A stretch of 64,000 bases of DNA from Pseudisothecium myosuroides (GCA_951799445.1 OX637289.1:10879321-10943320); one strand, 5' to 3'; numbered from the stretch's first letter, positions 35,905 through 50,099 are shown. Numbers and translations are program-made. The notes: generated from the sequence alone by a model not told the origin.

Positions 35905-36845
35905 TTAACTCCTAAAGGACCGAGGCCTTTTTTTTTGCCAAAAAACACTGAAAACTACCATTTCTGTAACAAAGAGTAAAAAAAAAATTAAATTGATTTT
36001 TTTCACATCCAACCATAGGATCTTACACCTAACTAGTATAAGAATGTGTGGAAAAAATTTCAGAATTTTTGACCGCACAGATTGCAAGATATTTGCGTTT
36101 AAAGTGGAAAAAAAAAATTTCAGCACATTGCGGGACTAGATTTTTTGACTTTGATCATTTTTTAACTTAAAATTTTTGCACTACAAAATTTTGAGCTTTA
36201 AATCTTTATAGTAGAGAATTGAGTTGAGAGTCTAGGGGGAAAAAAAACTCAAAAAAACTTAATTTTCATTCTTAAAAAAATTGTTAAGTAGAAGTAGGTA
36301 CAAGATTCATTTGAAGGATTATCTAAAATATTAATATCTTTTAGATGGAATTAAAATACACTAATTCCAAGGGTGAGATTGTTCTAGCAAGTAAAGTAAA
36401 CCATGAAATTTTTTTTTTATTTGAAAAATTGCAAAAATTGCATTCAGAAATGAATCCTATAAGGTTTTTTTTCAAGAAGATGCCCTAACTACCCGAAAAA
36501 CAAGAATGTCCATAACTTTCTCATAACAAATCCAAATGAAATGAATCAAAGCTTTCTAAATAGACAAAAATATAATCTATGAGAAAAACATTTTTTTTTT
36601 AAATTCAAATTTTTGCAAATTTTTTTTTGCTGCCTGGGCTGCCCCCTGTCCCTTGTTTTGAGCTTATTTGGTCATAACTTTTGTTCCTGGGCACCAATTG
36701 TGAACAAAATTATATTCCTACAAAGCTTATCAGTTTTTCTAGCTTTAAAAAAAGTTTCAAAAAATCAGGAGAAAATTTCAGCCCGTAGGTACCTACCCGA
36801 AATCTCATTTGTCCCCTGAAGGGACAACAGTCCTCTAGGGGTTCA
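35905..36845. mobile_element. TTAA-flanked element copy
   Basis: Starts TTAA|CTCCTAAAGGACCGAGGCC and ends ACAGTCCTCTAGGGGTTC. Interior is collinear with 30308-31525 minus its 280-bp insert. Non-coding. Confidence 0.75.
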
Positions 36846-36976
36846 AAAAAACGAAGAGCACTCATTGGAGGTTGTACTATTGTGCAAGACCTCCCCTTTT
36901 CATACAAAATCCCAAAGAAAAACATCTACACTTTTGTCTTATATAGAAGGATTCTTTGCCATCCATGATTGGAGAT

Positions 36977-37917
36977 TTAACCCCTAAAGGCCCAAGGCCT
37001 TTTTTCTGCCAAAAATCCATCAAAACTGCCATTTCTATAGCAAGGAGTAAAAAAAAATGAAAAATGTTTTTTTTCACATCTAACTATAGGATCTTAAACC
37101 TAACTAGTATGAGAATGTGTGGAAAAAATTTCAGAATTTTTGACCGCTCAAATTGCAAGAAATCTGCGTTTAAAGTGGAAAAAACAAGTATTTCAGTACA
37201 TTGTGGGACTAGATTTTTTGACTTTAAACATTTTGCACTTAAAATTTTTGCACTACAGAGTTTTGTGCTTCAAATCTTTATAGTGGAGAATTGAGTTGAG
37301 AGTCTAGGAAAAAAAATAATATTCAAAAAAACTTAAATATCATTCCTAAAAAAATTATTAAGTAGAAGTAGATACGAGATAGAAGGAAAATCTAAAACAT
37401 TAATATATTTTAGATGGAATTAAAATACACTAATCCCAATGGTGAAATTGTTCTAGAAAGTAAACTAAACCATTAGAATTTTTAATTTTTTTCAAATTGC
37501 AAAAATAGCATTTAGAAATGAATCCTACAAGTTATTTTTTTCAAGAAGATGCTCTAACTGCCTGAAAAACAAGAATGTCCATAACTTTCTCATAACAAAT
37601 CCAAATGAAATGAATCAAAGCTTTCCAGATAGACAAAAATATAATCTACAAGAAAAAAAATATTAAAAAAAAAAATCAAATTTTTGCCAAATTTTTCTTG
37701 CTGCCCGGACTGCCCAGTTACGAAAAAAAATAACATTTTTGGCCATAACTTTTGACTCCTATTTCCAAATGTCCTGAAATTTAGTGCATAAGAAAGATAC
37801 TCCTTGTGCCCACCTTTTATTAAAATTTCAGCTTAAAATATGGATATCTCTAGTCACACGGACCTGCCCAAAATTTCTATACGGCCAAAAAATGCAGTCC
37901 GGCCCTTTAGGGGGTAA
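36977..37917. mobile_element. TTAA-flanked element copy
   Basis: Starts TTAA|CCCCTAAAGGCCCAAGGCC and ends CCGGCCCTTTAGGGG with a degraded right TTAA. The first two thirds match the 35.9-kb copy; the last about 220 bp (from 37690) instead matches, in reverse complement, the GCAACATAGC-type copies at 39.7 and 59.1 kb, suggesting a chimera. Confidence 0.7.
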
Positions 37918-39744
37918 TGTCCACAACGTCCTTGTAGAGTTAATAGACTCTCTTTGGGAAGACTAACCCTAAAAAGCCTGAGAAGATGCTTTGTATCCTT
38001 TGGATGATTTCAAGGATACCTTTGGGATGGAAAAAAATGTTTTTGCCATCCAATTGGTATTTTTTTTGTTTTTTTTGAAGGGAGGAGTTGTTTGAACTCA
38101 TCTTCAAAGAATGGTGTTGGATGTTCCTTCCTAGTGATATTTTTATTTTCTATATATAAAAAAATGGCAATCCACGTATTACCATGTAGTGTATTTTGTC
38201 AACATTTGTTCTTTTCTCTATTTCTTAATTTTAGCTACAAAAATAGCCTTTTATGAATTTGAGTCCAATCAATGAAATGGAACTTATCAATTGTAGTTTC
38301 AACTCAAATTTAAAAATTTGAAAATTTTCTAAAGTTGAATATTTTATTGCAATTTGAACCTTGGATCTATGACCAAGGAATTTTACTTTTCTAATTTTAA
38401 AATGATGTAGTTGGTTTCTTTGCACCATAATGTTCTAAACAATAATATACACCTACAGAGAATTTTTTTAGATTTATAAGTATATTTCATATTTTATATG
38501 AATTTTTTATTTTTTATTTAAAAATTCACAATAATTTCAAATTTTCACAGAAAATCTGTAATTTGTATGACTTGTAGAAGACATATGATTGTATCTCTAA
38601 AAAATAAATATTTGAAAGTTCATTCATACATACTTGTATAATGAATTATACAGAGCCAGGGACTTTGAAGTTTAAAAATTGGTCATTGGCTTGTCCTTTC
38701 AAGGTTAACCCTGTCAAGACCTCAAAGACAAAAAACATTTTTTGTATGGTCTAAGTCTCTTTTATATTACACAGGGGAGAATTCTCATTTATATTCATAT
38801 CATTCATTGAGTTAAGTTCAAGTCATATTAATTATTTTTAGACTTTAGATGGGATAGTTTATAAAATATATATCAAAATTTTGAATTTTTATTCTTTAAA
38901 ATTTGATTTTGACATTCAATATAATTTCTTTTGCTTTCGAAAAAAATGAAGCTTTTAAAATTTAAAGTATAGTTTCTACTTGCGTGAAAATTTAAAAAGT
39001 CCCTAAAAGGAGCATTTTATTTAAATTTGAAGTTGAGGATCTCTAATCATGTTTCCAAATGTACAATGGCGTAGAAATTTTCTTCATTCTATAATGCTAT
39101 GTGCTTCTATTCTAAATTTTCAGTTCTTTTAAAAATAATTTGTATTTGATATGAATTTATTTCATTTTTCCTTAAAAAATTCTTGGTAATTTGAATGTTT
39201 ACAAAAAAATCTTTAAAACTTAATGAACTATATTAGAGTTGTGATTTCATCTATGAAAAATAAAATTAGAATTATCACTCACCTGGATGTAAACTGAAGG
39301 ATAGATTTTGAGTTTTGACCACATGATTATGGGCTATGTCCCTTCGAGATTAAATTGCACAAAACAAAGTTTGTTAATCTATCCTTGTTGTGACCTTTTG
39401 ATACCATACTCGTTTGGCAAAAAATAATTCTAAAAAATGAAGAATTTTATTAAAAAAAAATGAAGAATTTTTTTGTGTATAGAAAAAACATGATGGTGTG
39501 CAACTCTAAATCCATGAGTGTGATTTACGTGAAAATTATATTCACGAAAAGCTCCTAATTTTGCATGTTTAGGAATGGTTTTCCAAACCCGTGGACAAAA
39601 TTAAGATCAAAGTTGCCTATGCGAATTTCTATTTATCTTCTAAGAGGACAAATGGTTGTTTAGGGCGGATTAAGAACCTAGAAATTGCAAAATATTTTGT
39701 CTCTAGCCATTTGTTTTAGGAATTTCTTGACTTATAATCTATAG
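37918..39744. other. AT-rich stretch, dispersed repeat remnants
   Basis: No coding frame. 38250-39060 is similar to parts of 31700-32550, so it is likely the same old repeat type. Nothing else recognised. Confidence 0.4.
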
Positions 39745-40177
39745 TTTTTAGTCCATAAAGAACTACACTAAGTTTTTTTGGCAACATAGCAATTTTGGGT
39801 AGCTCACTACAAATAGAATTTTTATTTTTTTCTTTGAAATTTTCACACAACATGCGGAGAAGGTTTTTCTTCAAGGCCCATCGAATTTCATAACTTTTGA
39901 CTACATGGTTTAAAAGTTATTGTATTATATTTAGTTTTTCTTCTAAATTAGGAAGTCTAGCCAATTTTTTTTTTTCATAAACAGAAGTTCAAAATTGGTT
40001 TTTTACATTTGTATATATGTAGAAAGCTTTTAATCATTTCATTTTGATTAGTGAGGTGAAAGTTATGAGGAGTTTCAGTTTGCGCGCAGTTATGGATTTC
40101 ATACTCTAAAATAAACTTTGAAGTCCTTTATTAAACTCAATTTTCAATATTTTTTGAAAAAAATAAAATCATGGGAT

Positions 40178-41085
40178 GGGTCAAACCACACTCAAAGGTA
40201 CCATTGGGATTACTTTTGTAGGACAGGACTTGAGTCCTTTTCTAAACTTTTGAAGCTTTCAATTACTTTGATTTTGTCATTATTTAAAAAAATTTATGGA
40301 TGAATAATATAGCAATGCATCCCTTTAAAGGGATGAAGAAAAAATTTCATAATAAAATCTTCCAAAAGACATAAATCATCAATTTTAAGGCTAAATTTAG
40401 TGTCTTTATTACAATATTGCATTTTAAATAGATTTTTTAATCCAAATTTTTTTAACTTTCAAAACATACAACTATCAAAAAGAATTTATAGTGATTAAAT
40501 TTTGAACTAAAAATAGTATAATTTTTTAATCAATTTATTAATTTTTTACAAATTCTTGATTTAATATTTTTTTTAAATTAAAAATTCAATTCCAAAAATA
40601 GATTTCATAGGACCCTCAATGTGAATAATATAAACACTTTTTGTTCTATCACAATCATCATTTGGATTAATTTTTATATTAAAAAAGACGTTCACATGTT
40701 TTTACTTCTGAATATTATAGAAAATGAAAAAATATTAAAATTATAGAAGAAGAGTCCTTTTCTACTCTCTCTTATGAATATTTATACACATGATTTTTTT
40801 GAATTCAATCACAATATTATTCATTAGAAATTAGCCCCCTTTTCTACCATTGAAAAACCTGACAGGCTGACATCTAAACTTCAATTGAAACTTCAGTAGA
40901 TAAATTTAGATTTATCTATGAATAAAAAAATATTAGTCTTAATATGACTTGAACTACTAGTAGAAAAGGACTAAAATGACTAAATTTAATAGATTAGCCT
41001 TAAAAAATAATAGCTTCAAAGAAGATACATTGCAGATTTCAATGCGGCTAACCCCTTTTCTGGTACCTTTGAGTGTGATTTGACC
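40178..41085. mobile_element. 908-bp nested TIR element
   Basis: Ends GGGTCAAACCACACTCAAAG and its inverted match CTTTGAGTGTGATTTGACCC, continuing into GGTACC on both sides. GGAT flanks both ends. The uninterrupted sister at 59561-59580 reads TTATAGGATGTAGATTT, giving the empty site. AT-rich, no coding frame. Confidence 0.8.
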
Positions 41086-41276
41086 CGGATGTAGATTGTT
41101 TATTAAAATATTTCAACCATTGGGATTGACATTTTTCAATTTCATAACTAAATTCTTAACAATATAGTGTTTTGAATCATTCTCTGCTTCTTTCTATTTA
41201 TTATATTTTGTACAATTCCAAATGATCTAAATTTTTTCAATCATGTAGCCAACTTGCCTTGAAGAATGAATCCAAA

Positions 41277-41529
41277 CATTAGGGGAGATTTGAGGTCTCC
41301 AAGAGCCCGCGAGTTATCTGGCCCTGGGAACCCTAGGAACAGCCTGGGAGCAGTAATCTGACGTGGCCGAGAGAGTGCCACGTCAGAAAATAAAATTTTT
41401 AATATTTAAAAAAATAAAAATAAAAATAAATTTTTTAAATTTTTTTTAAATTTTTTTAATATTCTGACTGTTCCCAGCTGCAGGAATAGCCTGAAACGGC
41501 CCCTCCCAGCCCTCAAATCTCCCCTAATG
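41277..41529. mobile_element. MITE with CATTAG...AGATTTGAGG ends, copy 2
   Basis: Ends CATTAGGGGAGATTTGAGG and CCTCAAATCTCCCCTAATG form a 19-20-bp TIR. The 59.7-kb sister reads TCCAAAGAAGCACC at the same place without the insert. Shares internal words with 35222-35634. Confidence 0.8.
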
Positions 41530-41822
41530 GAAGCACATGTCCACCAACATGGAAATTTTCTCATACAAATGTGACTTTGCGGAGTACAGCTGCCGTATTT
41601 TTTGTAGGGTCAAAAAATATTTCTGTCAATTTAAACACTAATATCTTGCAATCCATACAATGAAAATTTTGAAAATTTTCTAACATCTTTTCAAACCAAC
41701 ATACTACAAGATCCTACGGTTACATGTATCTAAAAAAAATTTATAAGATTTGGTACTTGTACTAGAAATGGAAGTTTTGAAGTGTGTTTGGTGAAATATA
41801 GTCAATGAACTATAGGGGTTAA

Positions 41823-44264
41823 AATCACTACACATAAAAAAATTTGAATAAGTAGGTGAACCTAGTTTCTATTTTAAAATCGATTTAGCTTTTGTTAGAT
41901 CTTATGAGCACTCGAAAGGTAATTTTAGGTGCTATGTGCAAGCATTTATTAGTACAATATGAATAAACTATGAATTATTAAAAAGTTGATTAATGATATG
42001 CTTGAGATGAAGCCAGTGATCTCATATTCAGGTGGTATGTAGTAAAAATGGATGGTTAGGTCGGCACTTTTCAATTTCATAATTAATTATTTTTTAATAT
42101 TAAGGTTCAATAGATACTAAAAAAATATAGATATATCATAAGACCATTTTTTGCATACAATTTTGTTTATTTCTAAGGAAATAGTTTTCCACTAATTTTG
42201 GCATCTAATTTTAGAATTCTCCAACTTTGATACCTACTTAACAATAATTAGGGTGGATTTTGCTACCAAGTTGCTATTAGGTGTAATTATTACATCACAT
42301 CTTATTGTGAATTGTGATGTGGGGATTTGAACAAGGACAATAGAACAATGAGGCTTTGTACCAATGGGATTTAAGGTATGCACATCCAATATGGACCATC
42401 TCTTCTATATTTACCAATTGAAGATTTGAGACCAAAATCTTAGACAAGTATAGTAGAAGAATGCAATTGGGTGAAGGCCTTCACTACTTACATGTACAAG
42501 ATGTGTACTCAACTATCCCAAATTGACCCTTCATAAACAATGGTGCACATGCTAGCATTATAAATATAGGATAATAATAAGTTTACAAAATTTCTAGTTT
42601 GTAACAAACTTTAAATAAAATCTCTATCTAGCTTCATTCCATGAATAGTAAAATTAATGTAAAATATTGAGATAATAACATGGAACAACTTAAAGAACCT
42701 ATCTTATAGAGTACAACTGCCATCACATCCTTGATTTCTTCTTACTGTGCAGTGACTCCGCCTATTGTGTACTGCAAACTCGACTGCAAACAATCAATGA
42801 AATAAGATATCAAGGTATCTTTTGAAAACAGTTGCCAATGGTAGCCTTCACTACCCACGTACCTGAGATGTGTCTATTCAACTACCCCAAATTGACCCTT
42901 TATGCACGATGGCATACGGGCTAGTATTACAAACCTAGGGCCCAAAATAAATATCGGCTTTATTTTCCGGAGGGAAAAAAATAAGATGCTTCATCATCTT
43001 GAAATATAAAGAGGGTCTCTATAAAAAAGTGAACACTTATTAAATTGAAATACTTGAATAAGTGTATTATATTCAGTGGACAGTAGCTGCCCAAATATTT
43101 TTTTAAATAATTAAAAAATTTGGAGGGATGTTATTTTTTTAATTGTAAGAAAAAACTTACCTTTTTATTTTTTAAGCATATGATGAATTGCATTTGCCAA
43201 CTTTAATTAATAATCCAAATCCTTAGAGTTAATGATGAATTTTTAAGTGAATAAACTTTTCATATATACCAATTCTTTATGGATTGGAGTTCTTCTCTCT
43301 CTTTGATAGGGAATGCCAACCTTGACCATTGGATCCAATAGGCTTTAAGGTAGGAGGTCTAAATACAAAGTAGCGTTTTACCAAGTTGATTTGCAATTGA
43401 AGAGTTCAACTTCTTGAAATATTTTGCAATAAATTTTCCTTGAAAAATAAATGGAATTGGCACCTAATCCAAGTTGTTTCACATTATTTGAACCTTTGTA
43501 GAATTAGTTGTGAATTTTGAACAGGGAATCACAAAGGGCTCTAAAAGCACCTATCCCAATATGTTCATTTTTAATACATTGAAGAAAGCAATATGTACCT
43601 TTCCATTAGAGAATGCTTGTAGAGCTTGAATCATTTGAGGACCTACCAAAGTCTTTGCCCCTTGGAAAGAGATGAGACAAGAGTTTTTCTCTTCCATTTA
43701 GCAAGATACCAAGCATTGATATTTTTACTGGCAAAACTTCATCAAGAGGCAAAATTTAAGGGTGATTTTTTTTTCAAAATTCATTTTTGGGTCCAAGAAA
43801 AGTTAATTTTTTTTTGTCACCAAAAATGATGGTCAATAATTGTTAGAATATAGATGGAATCATCAGAACTGGATAAATAAAGTACAAATTTGTAGATGAA
43901 GAATATTTTAAAATCCCTGGGAATACCTTACCACTGGTACCGAGTCACATGAAGCAGGTTGCGTTGAAACGGCACGAAAGGGGTCAAATAAGATAAGCGT
44001 GAGTCATTGTCATGGGGAGGAGGTGGCAAGCGCAGGAACCGACCTGGAAGGGGAGTCACTAAGGCAGTGCCGGGGAGGTTGGTAGGTCGAAGGTAGGTAG
44101 GTACGTACTGGTGGGGGCGAGCGGTAGCTGGGTAGGTAGGACGGTAGGTTGGCCCTTTCACCTACACTCCAAACCCGTCCCTGTCCCAACCTCCCACTGC
44201 CCTTTCACATGTTTGTACCCTACGCTACATCCAGCCACGTCAGATCAAGTGCTCAAACTTGCTT
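41823..44264. other. Intergenic; one old direct duplication
   Basis: About 42475-42575 and 42848-42945 are diverged direct repeats (shared AACTAYCCCAAATTGACCCTT). A GC-richer block at 43940-44240 has GGTAGGTAGGTA-type simple repeats. No gene is supported. Confidence 0.45.
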
Positions 44265-44923
44265 TTAACCCCCTAAATGCCCGAGACACCAAATTTTGGT
44301 GTCAACGATACTTTGAAGTTAAATAAAATCTAATCAAGTTGCTATTTTTAGTAGTTTAGGTTTAAAAAAAAATCTTTTGAAGTCTAGTTTTAGCATCAAA
44401 AATCTGATTTTGAAAATGATTGATTATGAGTTTCATATTCAAGATTTTATGTAAGGGTGTCCATTGCAATCTTGACTTTCCATAGTGTTAAGGGCTCTTG
44501 GAAATGAGCCTCAAATACACTAGATCTTGGAGAAAAAATCACATCATAAACTCATTTAAAAAAATTTGTAGAGTAGATTTTGAGAAACTGTAAATTGATT
44601 GGGGTTATGCATGTTAGGCCCTTTAACATCATATGTTTTTGGTGATGAACTTTTAGATTTGACATGTGAAAAGAGGATTGAAAGACTTCAAATCGCTTTT
44701 GCATTTTTTAACACCCTCGTGATCAAACATTATAATCTTTCAATCCATGAGTGATATTGTTGTGTTTTCTTATCCTATGTGATCTCTAACATGTCTAGTT
44801 TGAATTATTTGTACGGTTACAATTCAAAAAAAATTGATATAACTTATAACAATGTTGATTTTTTGTTCATTTTAGAGCAAATTCCAAAAAGCTCACAAAA
44901 AGCCCTAGGCATTTAGGGGTTAA
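44265..44923. mobile_element. TTAA-flanked element, complete short copy
   Basis: TTAA|CCCCCTAAATGCC at 44265 and GGCATTTAGGGG|TTAA at 44920-44923 give a clean 13-bp TIR with intact TTAA on both sides. The interior (about 650 bp) is AT-rich and non-coding and differs from the long copies. The sequence GTCAGATCAAGTGCT occurs just before the left end and just after the right end. Confidence 0.8.
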
Positions 44924-47900
44924 GTCAGATCAAGTGCTTTTAACCTTAAAGGTATCATGGATAAGGTAGGAGCACCCATAATTGTCCATTTAAGCAATTT
45001 AGCATAATTGGAGGCACCTTTTGCTAGAAAAAATATATTTTTGCAATATTGGCAATTGAAAATCATGAATTTAAGAAAAAAAATAGAATTTTTGGATAAG
45101 GCATCTATTTTTTGTAAATCTTCAAAGTAGAACTCCCTAGGGTACCCAAATCGCATTCTAATAAAGTCTACTTGATTCTAACACAGAAATCTGAAAAAAT
45201 CAGCACTCACTAATCACAATTAAGCATGGTGACGGGTTCAAGGTACTTTTAGAGACACTTTAAAGGGAACTCTACAACGCAAGCACATGTATATGGATGG
45301 AAATGGATACTCCTACCTTAGCCCAATTATGGACCTAACATCCAATATAACATTGTATACCAATGAGGTAGAAGTCTCTTTTGCAGTCTTAAAAATGGGA
45401 TCCCTATAGTGAATAAAATTGTCATATAGGGTTCTTCAACCAACCCCAATCCTTGAATTAACTAACAAACAACCTCTCAAGTATCTAGCAAAAGATAATT
45501 TACCTTTCGGGCATGGGGAGAACCATTGCCTTGTTATACAATAGACTTTATTGTAAAGTGTGTGCAATGAGGGACCAAAAGCCGGAGTTTGTGAAAAACA
45601 TTGGACAAAATTCTTTGAAGCACTGAAACTAGGGTTTAATGGACTTTGGTATTATGTTTTTTTGTACTATTTTTAGTTAAGCCTTCTTCTAATACGTTTG
45701 GTACAAATTAGGGTTTACTTTACAATTAACTCTAATGTTATGAAATAGTAGGAATTGAGAAATAAATACTAGTGGCTAAGTTTGTCCTCATGTCAAAACG
45801 GATCTAATGATATATAATACTTCCAATTTAGATCATTAATATATGCACCCCCTAGAGGTCAGTGAAGTTGGTCACATATTCTACTTGCCTTTGGTGTTGA
45901 ATTTGAGCATGGTCACTAGGAGAAAAATGAAGGTTTTGCAACTACAAAAAACAATTGTTTTTTTAGTTGCATGGGACATTTGCGACTGGTGCTAATTTGG
46001 AGACTTGTAATTGCTTAAAACAAGTTTTTCTTCAAATTGTAGTTGCAAAGGAAAATGGAGTTGTTTCTCATTTGAGAGCCTAGCTAGTTGAAACTTTGTA
46101 AATAGATTCTTCTAATGTGGTTGCCTATTTGGCATTTACTACCAATAGATTTTGTAGACTTTATAGATTTGTAGATTTTGAAATTATAATCTCAATGATC
46201 AATAGATTTCAAAATTTCAAATCTAGCTTTTTTTTTTAGATTTTGAAATTATAATCTCAATGATCAATAGATTTCAAAATTTCAGATCTAGCTTCTTTTA
46301 TAGATTTCAAAAGTGCAAATATTGGTATTTAATAGATTTCACTTGTTTAGAAAATAGTACAATTTCTTAGATTTTAAATATTTTTAGAATTTTGTAGATT
46401 GTAAAAATCTACAGATTATAGAAATCTACAAACTGTAGAAACCTTGTGTCAAAATTTTGTGAACATTTGACCTGGAAAAGTGACTTCATAGGAACCTACC
46501 CGGATTTTCAATTGACCATTCAATGAACAATTGTCCTTAAGGGATTAAACTACATTAAAATGCAAATAAGTGCTATTGGAATATCTAGCATGTGAAACGG
46601 TTATGATAACAAATACATTTATTGTAGTTAGGACTTTCAACAATATAATTGGTTGAAACCAATTCATCAAGTACTAAAAAGAAAGAAATGAAAGACGAAG
46701 AACGTTATACTTGAATTTATCTTTTGATCATAAATAGGAATTTATCAAGGTTATAAATCTTTGAGTTCATGCAATCTAGTGTGGTCTTAGGGATGTCACT
46801 AGGAGTGGTCTTAGAAATTGGGGAGAATTCAAACAGAGGGTGCCCTTTATGTTGGGCAACTAAAAATTTAAAAAACTTATTTTGTAAAATAAGGGCTTCA
46901 AAATTCAAATTTAAAGAATATTTTTCAATCATTCAAAGTATGTTTTAGAATATTTGTATTTCAAGTATGCTACTTATATTCCCTTCAAAAATACCCCTTG
47001 GACACTCCTAGGTGTCAAAGTACGTAAAGAGTAACACATTCCAATAATTTGACTTTTTCATAATATTTATAACCAAAGATCATTTCATTTAAGTTGATGG
47101 TGACACCTCACTAGAAGATGAATTATAAGTGGTGACACCTCTTTTGTTATATTCTTAAAGAGATATTTTAATTAATTAAAAGTGACAAAGTACATTTTAC
47201 AAGTCACATGTAGGATCCTTGTTTTTGTGGGACGCAAAGGAACTTTGCTATAACAACATAACTATTTTCAAATGGTGTTGTAATCTATTTTTCATGATAT
47301 TTTATATGAATGTTTTTGGGGAGGACATTCTTCTCTTCACTTTGCAAACACTACTTTTAATAAGATATGAGTTTTATTGATGCGATATTGTTGTGTGATT
47401 GCTTGCCAACAAGGCATGTTATGAATTAGCGTAACACAACTAATTTTTCCTCAAGAATTAGCATAATGGATTCTTACAAAGGGAACATAATAAAAAAGGT
47501 AATATTTATGTTTGGAAAAATTGTCATACCCTACGTGAAGGTCAGATTCAAACATAAATTAAGTATTTTTTGGAATGTCTGAAACGTTGCAAAAAAAATT
47601 CATCTATATTGCTTGAATTTTGAATATTTTTGAAAACCTACATCATGCCTTAAGTCCAAAAAGACAAGTGTCCCAAAACAAGAAAACCTAATAGTTGACC
47701 AACACAAAAAAATTTGGACGCCAAAATGCCTATACTCTTAACATTGATAGTTCCATTTGCCAAACCCTTTTGCGCGTGATAAAGAAAGTATTTTGGCAGT
47801 CATGTGCCAAATTAGACCTTCATATACAATAAATACAAGTGATGTTATATATTGTAAGTGAAATAATACAATATAGATCATTTGATAATTTATATGAATA

Positions 47901-49407
47901 TAAAAGTATATTGATATAAAAATCTTATGCTTATCTATTAAAAAAAGTGCCATACATTGGCTTAGTTAGTGATATAGAATGATCATATTTGCAAATACTA
48001 AAATGCATGCATTTAATGAAAATATTGAATGGCGACAAGAATTCTTGTTCACTTGCAGGGGACTATGGCAATTTTCCTCTCTGACTTGTAAATTGTTAAT
48101 AGTAATATTGTTATGTTAGAAATCAAAGTTAGTATTGCAAAGCAAAATAGACAAAAAAAGAAGCATATATGATCTATGTTTTAGGCTCCGTACTCTATTT
48201 GTTGCACTAATCAATTGAAATTGTTTTCCATGACGTAGATGTGAGCTTCCACCATATTATATAATGCCCTTGCATACACAAAATTGCACACAATAATTGA
48301 TGAAAATTATTGTTTGCAGAAATGCTTACTTATCTCCACAAATTTATCTTTTGCAAAAATATATTGCAAAGGAAATACTAAAATACTGTGGTACATCTTA
48401 TGGTCATAGGCATATTAGAAGTAGGTACAATAATAACATCTGAAAGGCTACAGTTGTTTGATTCTAGATCATGTCTGCATGCATGTGCCATATCCTTGTC
48501 CAAAGTATTGGGTGACTATGCCCTTGGTCAGTATCTCATTGGCTAGTTCACTTTGCCTTGGCTAATCAAATCATGACACTTATTGTACTATACAAATCAC
48601 ACCAAGCATCTTAAGTGAACAAAGATACCCATTTCTTCTCACTAGCATATTTGGTTGTCAATTCTACTAGTACTTCGAAGGACTCTCATATAGACAAATC
48701 CATGCCAATCTTATTGGGTGACTATAGGAGAGGGCTCAAGAAAAGTACGGGCATTAACATACGTCCCTACAGAAGTGCCATAAATGGAGATATAGGGGTC
48801 TTGAAATGCAGTAGACTCTGTATCCTGACAAGCTGCCGTCGTATTTGTATGTTTCTAGAGTAGCATTCAATCGAAAAGGCTAAATACAATATATGTGATT
48901 TATTTGTACATGAACTATGAATTACATAAAGCTAAACCTACAGAGCAATTATTGAAGAGCAGTACAATCCTGTTTACAAGGGCGAGTGAATCGAATAAAG
49001 ATGTGGTAAGGGTGTTTTTTTGACGGCTATGAAATTCAAAGATTGATTGTAAAATGTCCAACATTGAAGAATACAAACACTAATGAGCTGCTTTATATTC
49101 TAAGGTGTGCTTCTGCATCCTGTAGCCATCGTTTTGAGGAAGTGGAGTGTACAAAATCATATAATAAATTGATAATGAATAAAGTTAATTAATTAATTTT
49201 TACCAAGGACATGGCAGTTGAGCGTCCGTTTAGTGTGCACGTGCTTGGAAAGGCAACATAATTCCTCAAGACATGGCCAAGCTCACTTAAGCTTTGTAAA
49301 CGTGAAGCAAACTCAGACATCATACATACTGAGATTAGTGGGCTGGAACTGATTACATGAAATTACAATCACTGTAGCTGAATTACAATCACCGTAGTAT
49401 TACTATC
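44924..49407. other. Long AT-rich stretch without genes
   Basis: Contains a near-tandem 57-bp duplication at 46173-46229 and 46238-46294 (AGATTTTGAAATTATAATCT...). A block at about 48540-48670 (CACTTTGCCTTGGCTA, TTGTACTATACAAATCACA) is repeated at 57650-57780. No supported coding frame. Confidence 0.45.
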
Positions 49408-50052
49408 ATGAGTTACAGCAGTATGTCTGAAGAATCCAGTGATGGAGATGGGAGAAGTTCAGACAGACAGAGGAGCTGGGAAAACTGCCACTCTGAATAC
49501 TCTAAAGATGAAGACTCGGGGGAAGAGCAGAATTCAGAGCTATTTTCTTGGGCAAAAAAAGAAGAAGAGGAGCACCAATGGTTTGCTCAGATGGAGGCTT
49601 TTGAAAAAAACGAAGCATTTGGTGGGCCTGTTCATCAGGCTGGCGTCGCCAAACCACTAGTGCGACGGCGAATCTTGAGGTCGCAACCCCAACCAGTGGC
49701 TGCACCAGAGTTGGTGGACCCCGACCCCGACAACGTTGATCCTACTGGGCAGGTGGCTGCAACTTGTCAGCTGCGGGGAAAGGGGAAGTAGGTGGCCGAC
49801 GACCCAGAGAACGAGCCGCGGCATCCTTCTACATGGGTGAATGAGGAGCGGTTTGACGAGGAGGCGTTGCTCAACAGCCCAACGCGGCGACAGTATCCTG
49901 ACTTCAACAACGTTGAGCGCTCCATGCTCTCCCCAGAACCACGTCGATGGGCACCAAACGCTCAGGAGGGGGAATCTTTACAACCCACGACGCTGAGACG
50001 GGGTGCAGAAGGTGGAAGACTCCCCCGCAATAGTCGGAAGGGCCCATTATGA
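49408..50052 (+). pseudogene. Acidic ORF broken by one TAG, unrecognised
   Basis: An open frame of about 214 codons begins MSYSSMSEESSDGDG and is interrupted once, by TAG at 49789-49791. The first half is Ser/Glu/Asp-rich; the second half is Arg/Pro-rich (VRRRILRSQPQP, NSPTRRQYPDFNNVERSM). GC content rises above the flanks. It precedes an LTR-like region in the same direction and may be part of a transposon protein. No domain is recognised. Confidence 0.4.
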
Positions 50053-50099
50053 GCCCTCAAGTTAGCACTTGGAGCTCTGGGTTTATTTTTCGCGATTTA

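Larger units (their letters stand above)
39745..41822. mobile_element. TTAA-type element copy carrying two nested MITEs
   Basis: From the GGCAACATAGCAATTTTGGG landmark near 39779 to TATAGGGG|TTAA at 41819-41822 it is collinear with 59136-60046. The collinearity is broken by insertions at 40178-41085 and 41277-41529. The left terminus is degraded, so the start is approximate. Confidence 0.6.
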
